Positions 32,948-46,215 of a stretch of DNA of 64,000 nt are shown here, one piece after another. The notes under the pieces are model-generated. The model was not told where the DNA came from, did not search any database, and was given only the letters and a program-made list of their open reading frames with translations. Source of the stretch: Streptomyces tuirus (GTDB taxonomy: Bacteria > Actinomycetota > Actinomycetes > Streptomycetales > Streptomycetaceae). The stretch is taken from positions 3,274,001-3,338,000 of the forward strand of contig NZ_AP023439.1 of assembly GCF_014701095.1 (NCBI RefSeq), given 5' to 3'. The translations under genes and the position numbers were made by a program. Numbering within the stretch: position 1 is the first letter of the stretch; each line of letters opens with the position of its first letter.

Positions 32948-34546
32948 TCACATCCGGAAGACGCCGAAGCCGCCGCGGGCGCCCTCGTAGGGGGCGGTGT
33001 GGATCGCGGACAGGCACAGGCCGAGGACGGTGCGGGTGTCGCGCGGGTCGATGACGCCGTCGTCGTAGAGCCGCCCGGACAGGAACATCGGCAGCGACTC
33101 GGACTCGATCTGCTGCTCCACCATGGCGCGCAGCGCGGCGTCCGCCTCGTCGTCGTAGGGCTGCCCCTTGGCTGCGGCCGACTGGCGGGCGACGATCGAC
33201 AGCACGCCGGCGAGCTGCTGCGGCCCCATGACGGCGGACTTGGCACTGGGCCAGGCGAAGAGGAAGCGGGGGTCGTAGGCGCGGCCGCACATGCCGTAGT
33301 GGCCGGCGCCGTACGACGCCCCCATGAGGACCGAGAGATGGGGAACGCGGCTGTTGCTGACCGCGTTGATCATCATCGCCCCGTGTTTGATGATGCCGCC
33401 CTGCTCGTACTCCCGGCCGACCATGTAGCCGGTGGTGTTGTGCAGGAAGAGCAGGGGGATGTCGCGCTGGTTGGCGAGCTGGATGAACTGGGCGGCCTTC
33501 TGCGACTCCTCGCTGAACAGGACGCCCCGGGCGTTGGCAAGGATGCCGACGGGGTAGCCGTGCAGGGCGGCCCAGCCGGTGGTCAGGCTCGTCCCGTACA
33601 GCGGCTTGAACTCGTCGAAGTCGGAGGCGTCGACGATCCGGGCGATGACCTCGCGCGGGTCGAAGGGGCTCTTGAGGTCGCCGGGGACGATGCCCAGCAG
33701 CTCCTCCGGGTCGTACTTGGGCGGCTCGGCGGGGCCTGGATCCCCGTACGCCTTGCGGTGGTTGAGGCGGGCGACCACGCGGCGGGCCTGCCGGAGCGCG
33801 TCCGGCTCGTCGACGGCGAAGTAGTCGGCGAGGCCCGAGACGCGGGCGTGCATCTCGGCGCCGCCCAGGGACTCGTCGTCGCTCTCCTCCCCGGTCGCCA
33901 TCTTCACCAGCGGCGGGCCGCCGAGGAACACCTTCGCCCGCTCCTTGACCATGATCACGTGGTCGGACATGCCGGGGATGTAGGCGCCGCCGGCGGTGGA
34001 GTTGCCGAAGACGACCGCGACGGTCGGGATCCCGGCGGCGGACAGCCGGGTGAGGTCGCGGAAGATGGCGCCGCCGGGGATGAAGATCTCCTTCTGCGAC
34101 GGCAGGTCGGCGCCGCCGGACTCCACCAGGCTGATGCAGGGCAGCCGGTTGGCGAGGGCGATGTCGTTGGCGCGCAGGGCCTTCTTCAGCGACCAGGGGT
34201 TGCTCGCTCCGCCGCGCACGGTCGGGTCGTTGGCGGTGATCAGGCACTCCACGCCCTCCACCACCCCGATCCCGGTGACGAGCGACGCGCCGACGGTGTG
34301 GTCGCTGCCCCAGGCCGCCAGCGGGGACAGCTCCAGGAAGGGTGTGTCGGGGTCGAGGAGCAGCTCGATACGCTCACGGGCGAGGAGCTTGCCGCGCTTC
34401 CGGTGCCGTGCGACGTACTTCTCGCCGCCCCCCGCGAGGGCCTTGGCGTGCTCGGCGTCGAGTGCGGCGAGCTTGGCGAGCATCTCCTCGCGGTTGGCCC
34501 GGTGGTCGGGGCCGGCGGGGTCGAGCGCGGAGGTCAGGACGGTCAA
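32948..34546 (-). CDS. Acyl-CoA carboxylase beta subunit (carboxyltransferase)
   Basis: 532 aa. The likely start is TTG at 34546, overlapping the AtuA-like stop (TTGA); the first residues then read [20 protein letters not shown], as in homologues, and no better start follows. Two crotonase-like halves are seen, with KRGKLLARERIELLLDPDTP, LPCISLVESGGADLPSQ, AVVFGNSTAGGAYIPGMSDH, and in the second half LFLHNTTGYMVGREYEQGGI and MGASYGAGHYGMCGRAYDPR. Length and motifs are closest to methylcrotonyl- or geranyl-CoA carboxylase beta subunits, judged by recall. It transfers CO2 from biotin to the acyl-CoA. Confidence 0.94.
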   Translation of the reverse strand: MTVLTSALDPAGPDHRANREEMLAKLAALDAEHAKALAGGGEKYVARHRKRGKLLARERIELLLDPDTPFLELSPLAAWGSDHTVGASLVTGIGVVEGVECLITANDPTVRGGASNPWSLKKALRANDIALANRLPCISLVESGGADLPSQKEIFIPGGAIFRDLTRLSAAGIPTVAVVFGNSTAGGAYIPGMSDHVIMVKERAKVFLGGPPLVKMATGEESDDESLGGAEMHARVSGLADYFAVDEPDALRQARRVVARLNHRKAYGDPGPAEPPKYDPEELLGIVPGDLKSPFDPREVIARIVDASDFDEFKPLYGTSLTTGWAALHGYPVGILANARGVLFSEESQKAAQFIQLANQRDIPLLFLHNTTGYMVGREYEQGGIIKHGAMMINAVSNSRVPHLSVLMGASYGAGHYGMCGRAYDPRFLFAWPSAKSAVMGPQQLAGVLSIVARQSAAAKGQPYDDEADAALRAMVEQQIESESLPMFLSGRLYDDGVIDPRDTRTVLGLCLSAIHTAPYEGARGGFGVFRM

Positions 34547-36210
34547 AGGAGGGCCTCCGGTATCTCCAGGTGGCGGGAGCGCAGCCATTCGCCGAGGGCT
34601 TTGGCCTGCGGATCGAAGCGGTGCTGCGCGGCGACGCCGGCGCCGAGGATGCCCTCGACGACGAAGTTGAGGGCGCGCAGGTTCGGCAGCGCGTGCCGTA
34701 CGACGGTCAGTTCGCGGCTTTCGGGGATCAGCTCCCGGAACCGGTCGGCGGTCAGTTCGTGCGCGAGCCACCGCCAGGCGTCGTCCGTGCGCGCCCACAC
34801 GCCGACGTTGGCGTTGCCGCCCTTGTCCCCGCTGCGGGCACCGGCGACGAGCCCGAGGGGGGCGCGCCGGGTGGGCCCGGGCGCCGGCGGCTCCGGCAGG
34901 GGCGGCTGCGGCACCGCCTCGAGTACGGCCGTGTCGTGGGCCGGTGGCACGGGGATCCGGCGCCCGTCGTGGAGGACGGCCACATGGTCGACTCCCCCAT
35001 GGGGCACATACACATCCTCGAAGACCCCATAGGGCGAGCCCTTTCCGGGTGGGGCCAGCACATGGAACCCGGGGTAACTGGCCAGCGCCAGCTCCACGGC
35101 CGCCCCGCTCAGCGCCCGCCCGACGGCCCCCTGGTCGGGGTCCCGTACGACGAGCCGCAGCAGCGCGCTCGCCGTCTCCTCGGTCGGGGCGTCGGGGCGG
35201 TCGGTGCGGGCCAGCTCCCAGCGCACGTCGGCGACCTTGCCGAGGGCCGGTTCCATCTGGTCGCGCACCAGGGCGGCCTTGGCTTCGATGTCGAGTCCGG
35301 TGAGCACGAACACGACCTCGTTGCGGAAGCCGCCGAGCCGGTTGAGCCCGACCTTGAGGGTGGGCGGCGGCGCCTCCCCGCGCACGCCCTCGATCCGCAC
35401 CCGGTCGGGCCCGTCCTGGCTCAGCCGTACGGTGTCCAGCCGGGCGGTGACGTCCGGCCCCGCGTACCGGGCACCGGCCGTCTCGTACAGCAGCTGCGCG
35501 GTGACCGTGCCGACGTCGACGAAGCCGCCGGTGCCGGGGTGCTTGGTGATGACGCAGCTGCCGTCCTCGTGCAGCTCGGCGAGCGGGAAGCCGGGGCGGC
35601 GGGCGTCGCCGTCCCGGAAGAAGGCGTAGTTGCCGCCGGTGGCCTGCGCCCCGCACTCCAGGACGTGCCCGGCGACCACGGCGCCCGCGAGCCGGTCGTA
35701 CTCCGTCGCGCTCCACCCGAAGTGGGCGGCGGCGGGCCCGGTGACCAGGGCCGCGTCCGTCACCCGCCCAGTGACGACGACGTCGGCGCCCGCCCGCAGG
35801 CACTCTGTGATGCCGAAGCCGCCGAGGTAGGCATGGGCGGCGAGGGAGCCCGGGTGCGCGGCGGTGAGGTCGTCTCCCGCCACATGGGCGACGCGTACGG
35901 GGATGCCCAGCCGGTCGGCCAACCGCCCTACGGCGTCCGCCAGTCCGGCCGGGTTGAGCCCGCCCGCGTTGGTGACGATCCTGACGCCCCGCTCGTGCGC
36001 GAGCCCGAGGCACTCCTCCAACTGCCGCAGGAAGGTGCGCGCGTATCCGGCGGCGGGGTCCTTCAGGCGGTCCCGGCCGAGGATCAGCATGGTCAGTTCG
36101 GCGAGGTAGTCGCCGGTGAGGACGTCGAGTTCGCCGCCGGTCAGCATCTCGCGCATCGCGTCGAAGCGGTCGCCGTAGAAGCCGGAGGCGTTGCCGATGC
36201 GGAGGGTCAC
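34543..36210 (-). CDS. AtuA-like protein (DUF1446 plus C-terminal AtuA-like domain)
   Basis: 555 aa from the GTG at 36210, which overlaps the stop of the TIGR03084 gene. The N-terminal DUF1446 region begins [20 protein letters not shown] and includes [40 protein letters not shown] and a Gly-rich [19 protein letters not shown] separate C-terminal domain (about 450-555) starts [20 protein letters not shown]. AtuA is essential for citronellol/geraniol use in Pseudomonas, but its reaction is not known. Its position beside carboxylase genes matches the atu arrangement. Confidence 0.9.
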   Translation of the reverse strand: MTLRIGNASGFYGDRFDAMREMLTGGELDVLTGDYLAELTMLILGRDRLKDPAAGYARTFLRQLEECLGLAHERGVRIVTNAGGLNPAGLADAVGRLADRLGIPVRVAHVAGDDLTAAHPGSLAAHAYLGGFGITECLRAGADVVVTGRVTDAALVTGPAAAHFGWSATEYDRLAGAVVAGHVLECGAQATGGNYAFFRDGDARRPGFPLAELHEDGSCVITKHPGTGGFVDVGTVTAQLLYETAGARYAGPDVTARLDTVRLSQDGPDRVRIEGVRGEAPPPTLKVGLNRLGGFRNEVVFVLTGLDIEAKAALVRDQMEPALGKVADVRWELARTDRPDAPTEETASALLRLVVRDPDQGAVGRALSGAAVELALASYPGFHVLAPPGKGSPYGVFEDVYVPHGGVDHVAVLHDGRRIPVPPAHDTAVLEAVPQPPLPEPPAPGPTRRAPLGLVAGARSGDKGGNANVGVWARTDDAWRWLAHELTADRFRELIPESRELTVVRHALPNLRALNFVVEGILGAGVAAQHRFDPQAKALGEWLRSRHLEIPEALL

Positions 36211-37001
36211 GAGGCGGACTCCTTCGGCGGGCGTCCGCCCCCCGGCGGTCCGGCGAAGGCCTGGGCGATGTCCAGCCAGCGGTCGGCGTCGGGGCCGTCG
36301 GCGCGCAGGGCGAGGTCGGTGCGGTGGGCGCGCTGGGTGACCAGCAGACAGAAGTCGAGGGCGGTCCCGGTGAGGCGCTGCGTGGCGTCCTCGGGTCCGT
36401 AGGTCCACAGGTCGCCCGAGGGGGCGCGCAGTTCGACGCGGAAGGGGTCGGCGGGCGGGGTGAGGCCGTGCACGCCGAAGGCGAAGTCACGGGTCCGTAC
36501 GCCGAGCCAGGCCACATGGCGCAGCCGGTCGGTGGGTGGGCTCACCACACCCAGGGCGTCGGCCACGTCCTGCCCGTGGGCCCAGGTCTCCATCAGGCGG
36601 GCCGTCGCCATGGAGGGGGCCGACATGGGCGGGCCGTACCAGGGGAAGCGCGCCCCGGGCGGAGCGGCCCGCAGGGCCTCCTCCAGTGCCGCTCGGCCCC
36701 CGCGCCACCGGGCGAGCAGCTCGCCGGGCGGGAGTCGCGCGCCCTCCTCGGCGCCCTCGTCGACGAAGGAGCCGGGCGCGGCGAGGGCCTTCTCGACCAG
36801 CGTGTGGAAGCCGTCGGGGTCCGTGAGGGCGAGCAGGGACGAGCGGTCCGTCCAGGCGAGATGGGCGATCTGATGGGCCACGGACCAGCCGGGCGCGGGG
36901 GTCGCGAGCGACCAGCGTTGCGGGGCCAACCCGGCCACGAGGCGGTCGAGTTCCTCGCTCTCCTCGCGCAGATCGTCGATCACGGACGTCGGATCGGACA
37001 C
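36207..37001 (-). CDS. TIGR03084-type metal-binding (MDMPI-fold) protein
   Basis: 264 aa from the GTG at 37001, which has GAGGGG in front. The reading begins [20 protein letters not shown]; longer upstream readings are low-complexity. The MDMPI/DinB fold shows metal-ligand candidates: His in [13 protein letters not shown] (about residue 45) and Glu/His in [17 protein letters not shown] (about 145). Mycothiol-dependent isomerases have this fold. It is the first gene of the eight-gene catabolic operon and probably acts on a pathway intermediate or in thiol chemistry; inference only. Confidence 0.87.
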   Translation of the reverse strand: MSDPTSVIDDLREESEELDRLVAGLAPQRWSLATPAPGWSVAHQIAHLAWTDRSSLLALTDPDGFHTLVEKALAAPGSFVDEGAEEGARLPPGELLARWRGGRAALEEALRAAPPGARFPWYGPPMSAPSMATARLMETWAHGQDVADALGVVSPPTDRLRHVAWLGVRTRDFAFGVHGLTPPADPFRVELRAPSGDLWTYGPEDATQRLTGTALDFCLLVTQRAHRTDLALRADGPDADRWLDIAQAFAGPPGGGRPPKESAS

Positions 37002-37028
37002 GGGACGCTCCCCTCGGGGCACGGCGGT

Positions 37029-37062
37029 GTGCGGGGTGGTGCGGCGTGCGGGGTGGTGCGGT
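37029..37062 (-). repeat. 17-bp tandem duplication in the operon leader
   Basis: GTGCGGGGTGGTGCGGC (37029-37045) is followed by a copy ending in T (37046-37062). It lies 28 bp upstream of the first gene's GTG, in the presumed 5' untranslated region. Confidence 0.65.
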
Positions 37063-37102
37063 GTGGCGTGCTGAGGAGCATGGCAGCGGCGCCGGAAACA
37101 AT

Positions 37103-37114
37103 CAAGCATGCTTG
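37103..37114 (-). promoter_or_regulatory. Palindromic operator and promoter of the catabolic operon
   Basis: CAAGCATGCTTG is a perfect 12-bp palindrome about 100 bp upstream of the first gene. On the minus strand it overlaps TTGATT, which with CATGCT 17 bp on would form a promoter. The 307-bp gap 37002-37308 otherwise holds only the 17-bp duplication and a short unassigned frame. The TetR protein encoded at the operon's end is the obvious candidate ligand. Confidence 0.6.
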
Positions 37115-37308
37115 CATGAAAAGCGGACCCACCAGGGGCCCGCACCGCCGCAGGCGTTGTTCAGACGGCCTCGCCCGCCTCCCGCGCAGCCGCCTCAAGC
37201 CGCTGCTGATGGGCCTGCCACATGGTCAGGTCGCCCACAAAGGGGCCGGGCCGGACAGCGGCCGCTCCCCTCGGCGGGCCGGACGGGGCCACTTCGCTCG
37301 CGGCCCGC

Positions 37309-38277
37309 TCAGCCCTCCAGGCCCGTGCTCTCCAGTGCCGCCTGCTTCTTGCGGCCCCGGCCCACCTGGGTGCGCACCGCGCCCATGCTCGCCGCGACGA
37401 CGAGGGCGATGGCGGCGGCCTCGGCGGCGCTGAGGGCCTGGTCGAGGATGAGGAACCCGGCCGTGGCGGCGATGGCCGGTTCGAGGCTCATCAGGATCGC
37501 GAAGGTGGAGGCGGGCAGGCGGCGCAGGGCGAGGAGTTCGAGGGTGTAGGGCAGCACCGAGGAGAGCAGGGCGACCGCCGCGCCCAGGCCCAGCGTCACC
37601 GGGTCGAGCAGCTTGGTCCCCGACTCGGCGATGCCCAGGGGCAGGAACAGCACCGCTCCCACCGCCATGGCCAGGGCCAGCCCGTCCGCCTGCGGGAAGC
37701 GGCGGCCCGTACGGGCGCTGAAGACGATGTAGGCGGCCCACATGGCGCCCGCACCCAGAGCGAAGGCCGCTCCTGTGGGGTCGAGCCCGCTGAAGCCTCC
37801 CCCGCCGAGGAGGAACACACCGGCGAGGGCGAGCGCCGCCCAGACGACGTTGATCGCGCGGCGGGAGGCGAAGACCGAGAGGGCGAGGGGGCCGAGCACC
37901 TCCAGCGTGACCGCGGGGCCCAGCGGGATGCGCGCGACGGCCTGGTAGAAGAGGCCGTTCATCGCGGCCATGGTGATGCCGAAGACGACGACCGTGCCCC
38001 AGTCGGTGCGCGAGTGGCCGCGCAGCCGCGGGCGGCAGACCAGGAGCAGGACGACGGCCGCGACCAGCAGTCGCAGGGCCACCACCCCGAGGGCGCCCGC
38101 CCTGGGCATCAGCGTCACGGCCAGGGCGCCGCCGAACTGCACGGAGATCCCGCCGGCCAGCACCAGGCCCACGGGTCCGAGGGAGCCGAGCCGGCCCGGG
38201 CCGGAGCCCGGCGCGGTGCCGTCGGGGGCGGCGGCGGTCGCGGGCTGGGGCGTGGTGACGCTGTCGGGGGTGGTCAC
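37309..38277 (-). CDS. EamA/RhtA-family drug/metabolite exporter
   Basis: 322 aa from the GTG at 38277 (AGGAC in front). After about 30 polar residues there are ten hydrophobic segments in two EamA halves: GLVLAGGISVQFGGALAVTL, VALRLLVAAVVLLLVCRPRL, VVFGITMAAMNGLFYQAVAR, and later TLGLGAAVALLSSVLPYTLE and AAAIALVVAASMGAVRTQVG. It is an inner-membrane exporter of amino acids or small metabolites, as for RhtA. The upstream region is unusually AT-containing around 38380-38405. It is not part of the operon to its left, whose promoter lies downstream of it. Confidence 0.9.
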   Translation of the reverse strand: MTTPDSVTTPQPATAAAPDGTAPGSGPGRLGSLGPVGLVLAGGISVQFGGALAVTLMPRAGALGVVALRLLVAAVVLLLVCRPRLRGHSRTDWGTVVVFGITMAAMNGLFYQAVARIPLGPAVTLEVLGPLALSVFASRRAINVVWAALALAGVFLLGGGGFSGLDPTGAAFALGAGAMWAAYIVFSARTGRRFPQADGLALAMAVGAVLFLPLGIAESGTKLLDPVTLGLGAAVALLSSVLPYTLELLALRRLPASTFAILMSLEPAIAATAGFLILDQALSAAEAAAIALVVAASMGAVRTQVGRGRKKQAALESTGLEG

Positions 38278-38448
38278 GGGCGGTCCTGTGCTCGTCGGCG
38301 CTGGGTCGGGGGCTGTGCGTACATCCGCGTGCACTCCATGTACACCCCGATGCACTTGCCAGTCCAGAGTAGTGGACTCGGTCAGGTGCGTAAACACCTT
38401 TTACCTCTGTCCCGTCCCGTGAGACACCGGACGCCCCGGCCGGTTTCC

Positions 38449-39585
38449 TCAGCGGCGCGAGAGGTACAGGTCGAACGCCTTGTAGAGCAGCCGGTTGAGC
38501 GGGTAGTCCCATTCGCCGAGGTACTCCACGGCCTCGCCGCCGGTGCCCACCTTGAAGCGGAGCAGGCCCAGCAGATGGCTGGACTCCTCAAGGGTGTCGG
38601 TGATGCCGCGCAGGTCGTAGACGGCGGCGCCGAGTTCGTGTGCGTCGGTCATCATGCGCCACTGCACGGCGCTGCTCGGCTGGACCTCGCGGTGGCGGCC
38701 GGTGGAGGCGCCGTAGGAGTACCAGACGTGGTCGCCGACGGTCAGCATGGTGGCCGCGGCGAGCACCTCGCCGTCGTGGTAGGCGAGGTAGAGCCGCATC
38801 CGGTCGGGGTGTTCGGCGGTGAGCGCGCTCCACATGCGCTGGAAGTACGGCAGCGGGCGGGGGATGAACTGGTCCCGTTCCGCTGTCTCCCTGTACAGCT
38901 CGTGGAAGGCCGGCAGGTCCTCCAGGTCGCCGCGGACGACCTTCACCCCGGCCTTCTCCGCCTTCTTGATGTTGCGGCGCCACTGCTGGTTCAGGCCGTT
39001 GTGGATGTCCTCCAGCGACCGGCCGGCGAACGGCACCTGGAAGACGTACCGGGGCTGGCCCGCGGCGAAGCCGTCCTCGCCGGAGGCCTCGGACTGCCGC
39101 CAGCCCATGCGGCGCAGCGCGTTGGCGACCTGGCCGGCGCGCGGTTCGTACGACGTCGCCCGCACGTCGCGCAGCCGCCGGGCGGCCGGGTCCGCGATCG
39201 CCGCCTTGACCACGTCGGCGCTCCAGCGGCGCACCACCACGGGCGGGCCCATGCGCACCGCGAAGGCGCCGCGCCGTCTCAGGTGCGCGAGCATCGGCTC
39301 CAGCAGGCGGTCGAGGCCGGGCTCGTGCCAGTCGAGGAGCGGGCCCTCAGGCAGGTACGCGAGGTAGCGCGGCAGCCCGGGCACCCGCGGCCCGGGCAGC
39401 GGGCGCAGCAGCACCAGTCCCGCGCCGACGAGCTGCCCGCCGTCGTCGAACCAGCCGAGGCTCTCCGCCTGCCAGTCGGGCTTCACCTCACCCCAGGAGG
39501 GCACCTGGGTATGGCTGGCGGAGGGGCGGGCCGTGACGAACGCGAGGTGCTCGTCACGGGTGATCGGCTGGACGCGGACGCTCAT
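38449..39585 (-). CDS. FemX/FemAB-family aminoacyl-tRNA-dependent peptidyltransferase
   Basis: 378 aa. It contains the FemAB double-GNAT fold: SHTQVPSWGEVKPDWQAESL near the N-terminus, YLAYLPEGPLLDW (about residue 75), the basic helix NQQWRRNIKKAEKAGVKVVR (about 205), and in the second half YLAYHDGEVLAAATMLTVGD and RHREVQPSSAVQWRMMTDAH. The C-terminus VGTGGEAVEYLGEWDYPLN is typical of the family. Streptomyces FemX adds Gly to the LL-diaminopimelate-containing stem peptide; this could be that enzyme or a paralogue. Cytosolic, membrane-associated. The upstream region is a 36-bp tandem repeat. Confidence 0.92.
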   Translation of the reverse strand: MSVRVQPITRDEHLAFVTARPSASHTQVPSWGEVKPDWQAESLGWFDDGGQLVGAGLVLLRPLPGPRVPGLPRYLAYLPEGPLLDWHEPGLDRLLEPMLAHLRRRGAFAVRMGPPVVVRRWSADVVKAAIADPAARRLRDVRATSYEPRAGQVANALRRMGWRQSEASGEDGFAAGQPRYVFQVPFAGRSLEDIHNGLNQQWRRNIKKAEKAGVKVVRGDLEDLPAFHELYRETAERDQFIPRPLPYFQRMWSALTAEHPDRMRLYLAYHDGEVLAAATMLTVGDHVWYSYGASTGRHREVQPSSAVQWRMMTDAHELGAAVYDLRGITDTLEESSHLLGLLRFKVGTGGEAVEYLGEWDYPLNRLLYKAFDLYLSRR

Positions 39586-39732
39586 GCGCGGGCTCCTTCG
39601 AGCAGCGGCCCTCGACGGGCCTCGACTGGTCCCGCGAGCCTAGGAGCGACGTCGACCCTCCCCGGCTCAGACACTCGGGTCCGCCGGCCTCGTGGCCCGA
39701 ACGCCTCACCCAGGGGCCAGCCCGTTCCACGG

Positions 39733-39912
39733 CCCGTAGGCCTCACCCACGGTCCGGCCGACGCATAGCCCGCAGGCCTCACCCACAGCCCGCCCGACCC
39801 ACGGCCCGTATGCCTCACCCACAGCCCGCCCGACCCACGGCCCGTATGCCTCACCCACAGCCCGCCCGACCCACGGCCCGCGCAGGCCTCACTCCCTTTC
39901 GTGCCCGACCCC
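39733..39912. repeat. 36-bp tandem repeat, five units
   Basis: Units start at 39733, 39769, 39805, 39841 and 39877. The third and fourth are identical (CCCGTATGCCTCACCC, then ACAGCCCGCCCGACCCACGG). The second differs by a few bases, and the first and last are divergent; a partial older copy precedes at about 39690. The array fills most of the 375-bp gap between the FAD/Fe-S oxidoreductase stop and the FemX start. No gene is seen there. Confidence 0.85.
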
Positions 39913-39960
39913 GTGGCCGACGCACCACCCCCCGTCGTGCCCGACCCGCGTCCCGACCCC

Positions 39961-44039
<4,079 letters not shown>

Positions 44040-44058
44040 CCTTCTCGCGTGCGTGACC

Positions 44059-44090
44059 GAGGGGCGCCCCGCTCGTGCGGGGCGCCCCTC
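44059..44090 (+). terminator. Intrinsic terminator of serC
   Basis: GAGGGGCGCCCCGC and GCGGGGCGCCCCTC form a perfect 14-bp stem with a four-base TCGT loop, followed by TTGTT. It lies 20 bp after the serC stop. Confidence 0.92.
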
Positions 44091-44192
44091 TTGTTCATGC
44101 GCTCCCCCATGGCCGCACAGCCTAGGGGCGCCCGGCGCACAGCACCGGACGCCCCCTGTCGTCCCCTCAGGTCTGCGGGGTCAGCGAGGCGC

Positions 44193-45800
44193 TCAGCGCC
44201 CGGACCCCAGGATCCCGCGCAGGCTGTCACCGACCGCCGCGACGGCCGGCTGCGTCGCGCCCGTCGCCTTCTGCGCCGCCGGCTGCGGCTTGGGGTCGGG
44301 GTTCTTCTTGCACACCGCGTCGGCCACACCGCTGCCGTGCGGGACCTTGCCGCTGGTGAGGTACGTCGCGAGGTGCTTGTCCAGGCAGGCGTTGCCGCTC
44401 AGCGTGATGCCGTGGTTGCCGCCGCCCTGCTCCACCACCAGGCTGGAGCCCTTCAGCAGCCGGTGCATGGTCACACCGCCCTGGTAGGGAGTGGCCGCGT
44501 CGTCCGTCGCCTGGAACAGCAGCACCGGCGGGAGCTTGGTGTTGGCGACGTTCACCGGCTTCAGCGTCTTCGTCGGCCAGAACGCGCACGGCGCGTTGTA
44601 CCAGGCGTTGTTCCACGCCATGAACGGCGCCTTCTCGTAGACCGCCCAGTTGTCCTTGCGCCACTGCTTCCAGTCACGCGGCCAGGACGCGTCACGGCAC
44701 TGCACGGCGGTGTAGACGCTGTAGCCGTTGTCGCCGGAGGCGTCGATCGCCGCGATGTTGTCGTAGGCCTTGACCAGCGCCGCGGTGTCGTGGTTGTTGA
44801 CGTACGCGGCGAAGGTCTGGGCGAGCGTGGGCCAGTAGGCGTTGTTGTAGCCGCCGGGTATGAAGATGTCCTCCAGCTCGGAGGCGCCCACCTTGCCGCC
44901 GGCCGGCTTCTTGGCCAGGGCCGCCCGCATGGCGTACCACTTGGCCTCGATCTTCTTCGGGTTCGTGCCGAGCTTGTACGTGGAGTCGTATGTGGCGATC
45001 CACGCCATGAGCGCCTTGTGGCGCTTGTCGAAGGCGTAGTCCTGCTGGATGTTGTCGTCGTACCAGACACCGGTCGGGTCGACGATCGAGTCCAGCACCA
45101 GGCGCCGCACCCGCTCGGGGAACAGCTTGGCGTAGACGGAGCCGAGGTAGGTGCCGTACGAGTAGCCGAAGTAGTTGATCTTCGACGCGCCGAGGCCCTT
45201 GCGGATCGAGTCCATGTCCTTCACGGCACTGACCGTGTCGATGTACGGCAGGACGTCCGCGTACTTGGTGCCGCAGGCCTTGGCGAAGGCTTTGGCACGG
45301 TCGAGGTTGGCCTTCTCCAGCGCCGGGGTGCTCGGCACGGAGTCGGGACGCACGGGGTCGAAGTGGCCCGGCTTGCAGTCCAGGGCGGGCTGGCTCTCGC
45401 CCACGCCGCGCGGGTCGAAGCCGATGACGTCGTACTGGGCTGCGACGGCCTTGGGCAGGGAGGACGCGACGAACTCGGCCAGGGACAGGCCGCTTCCGCC
45501 GGGGCCGCCGGGGTTGACGAGCAGCGGGCCCTGGGACTTCGGCGCGGTGTGCGGCACGCGGGAGAGAGCCAGCGTGATCTGCTTCCCTCGCGGCTTCGCG
45601 TAGTCGAGCGGCACCTTGACCGACCCGCACTGGAGCGTCGGGGTGTCGTCCGTCGCGCACTTCTTCCAGGTGATCTTCGCGGCGGCGGTCGTCAGGGCAG
45701 TGGTCGCGGATGGCGACGCGCTGGCGTTGGCGGGGACGGCGGTGAGTGTCCCGGCCAGGACGACCGTGGCGCCGCACAGTACGGCTGCGCTTCTTCTCAT
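44193..45800 (-). CDS. Secreted alpha/beta hydrolase, tripeptidyl aminopeptidase family
   Basis: 535 aa from the ATG at 45800. A signal peptide (MRRSAAVLCGATVVLAGTLT, cleavage after AVPANASA) leads to a mature enzyme of the SlpD/SlpE/Tap type. The oxyanion segment is LLVNPGGPGGSGLSLAEF, the nucleophile elbow NYFGYSYGTYLGSVYAKLFP. A C-terminal TAP-like domain has VLLFQATDDAATPYQGGV with the acid and GGGNHGITLSGNACLD with the His. Several Cys suggest disulfides. The last 40 residues are Pro/Ala/Lys-rich. These enzymes release tripeptides or act on hydrophobic esters outside the cell. Confidence 0.94.
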   Translation of the reverse strand: MRRSAAVLCGATVVLAGTLTAVPANASASPSATTALTTAAAKITWKKCATDDTPTLQCGSVKVPLDYAKPRGKQITLALSRVPHTAPKSQGPLLVNPGGPGGSGLSLAEFVASSLPKAVAAQYDVIGFDPRGVGESQPALDCKPGHFDPVRPDSVPSTPALEKANLDRAKAFAKACGTKYADVLPYIDTVSAVKDMDSIRKGLGASKINYFGYSYGTYLGSVYAKLFPERVRRLVLDSIVDPTGVWYDDNIQQDYAFDKRHKALMAWIATYDSTYKLGTNPKKIEAKWYAMRAALAKKPAGGKVGASELEDIFIPGGYNNAYWPTLAQTFAAYVNNHDTAALVKAYDNIAAIDASGDNGYSVYTAVQCRDASWPRDWKQWRKDNWAVYEKAPFMAWNNAWYNAPCAFWPTKTLKPVNVANTKLPPVLLFQATDDAATPYQGGVTMHRLLKGSSLVVEQGGGNHGITLSGNACLDKHLATYLTSGKVPHGSGVADAVCKKNPDPKPQPAAQKATGATQPAVAAVGDSLRGILGSGR

Positions 45801-46215
45801 GGAGTTCTCTCGCAACGGTAAGGGGGGTCGCGCCCGCGAGTGACGCGGGCCGTGCCGCATCGTTTCGGAAGAGCGCACCGCGTATGTACGAATTCGAGCA
45901 AGACTTGACCAAATCGAGGCACAGCCAGCTCCCAGGAAGCCCCCGGAAACGGGGTGTTCCGGCAATTCCGGACAGGCGGATCAGGCCGTCGGGCCGGGCA
46001 GCGGGCGCCCGGCGAACACCGGGCGCCCGCCCCGCCTCACTCCGTCCTCACGCAGCCGCGCAAATCACCCTCGGCACGGCCCCGCCCCCGGGCGCACCGC
46101 CCAGGCCGAAGCTCGCCGAACCGCCCCCCGGCACACTCCCGTTGTGCACCGCGTTCACAACTGACGCAGCCTGGGCACGCCATGGCTCTGGGAGGTGTTG
46201 CCGGGGCCGGGACGG
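45801..46215. other. 415-bp intergenic region upstream of the aminopeptidase
   Basis: Contains a lower-GC segment (45880-45925) where the aminopeptidase promoter probably lies: on the minus strand TTGGTC, 18 bp, TACATA. A strong hairpin at 46001-46030 is listed separately. No other gene is seen. Confidence 0.5.
46001..46030 (-). terminator. Terminator of the DrrAB-like operon
   Basis: GCGGGCGCCCGG and CCGGGCGCCCGC form a perfect 12-bp stem with a six-base loop. It lies 186 bp beyond the permease stop. Confidence 0.75.

Noticed and set aside
37161-37238. Short leftward frame ending WQAHQQRLEAAAREAGEAV downstream of the EamA gene
   Set aside because: No ribosome site, no clear start and no recognised family; might be a remnant, but not supportable as a gene.
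39582-39854. 90-codon leftward frame through the 36-bp repeat
   Set aside because: It consists of repeated 12-residue units created by the repeat period and lacks a ribosome site.
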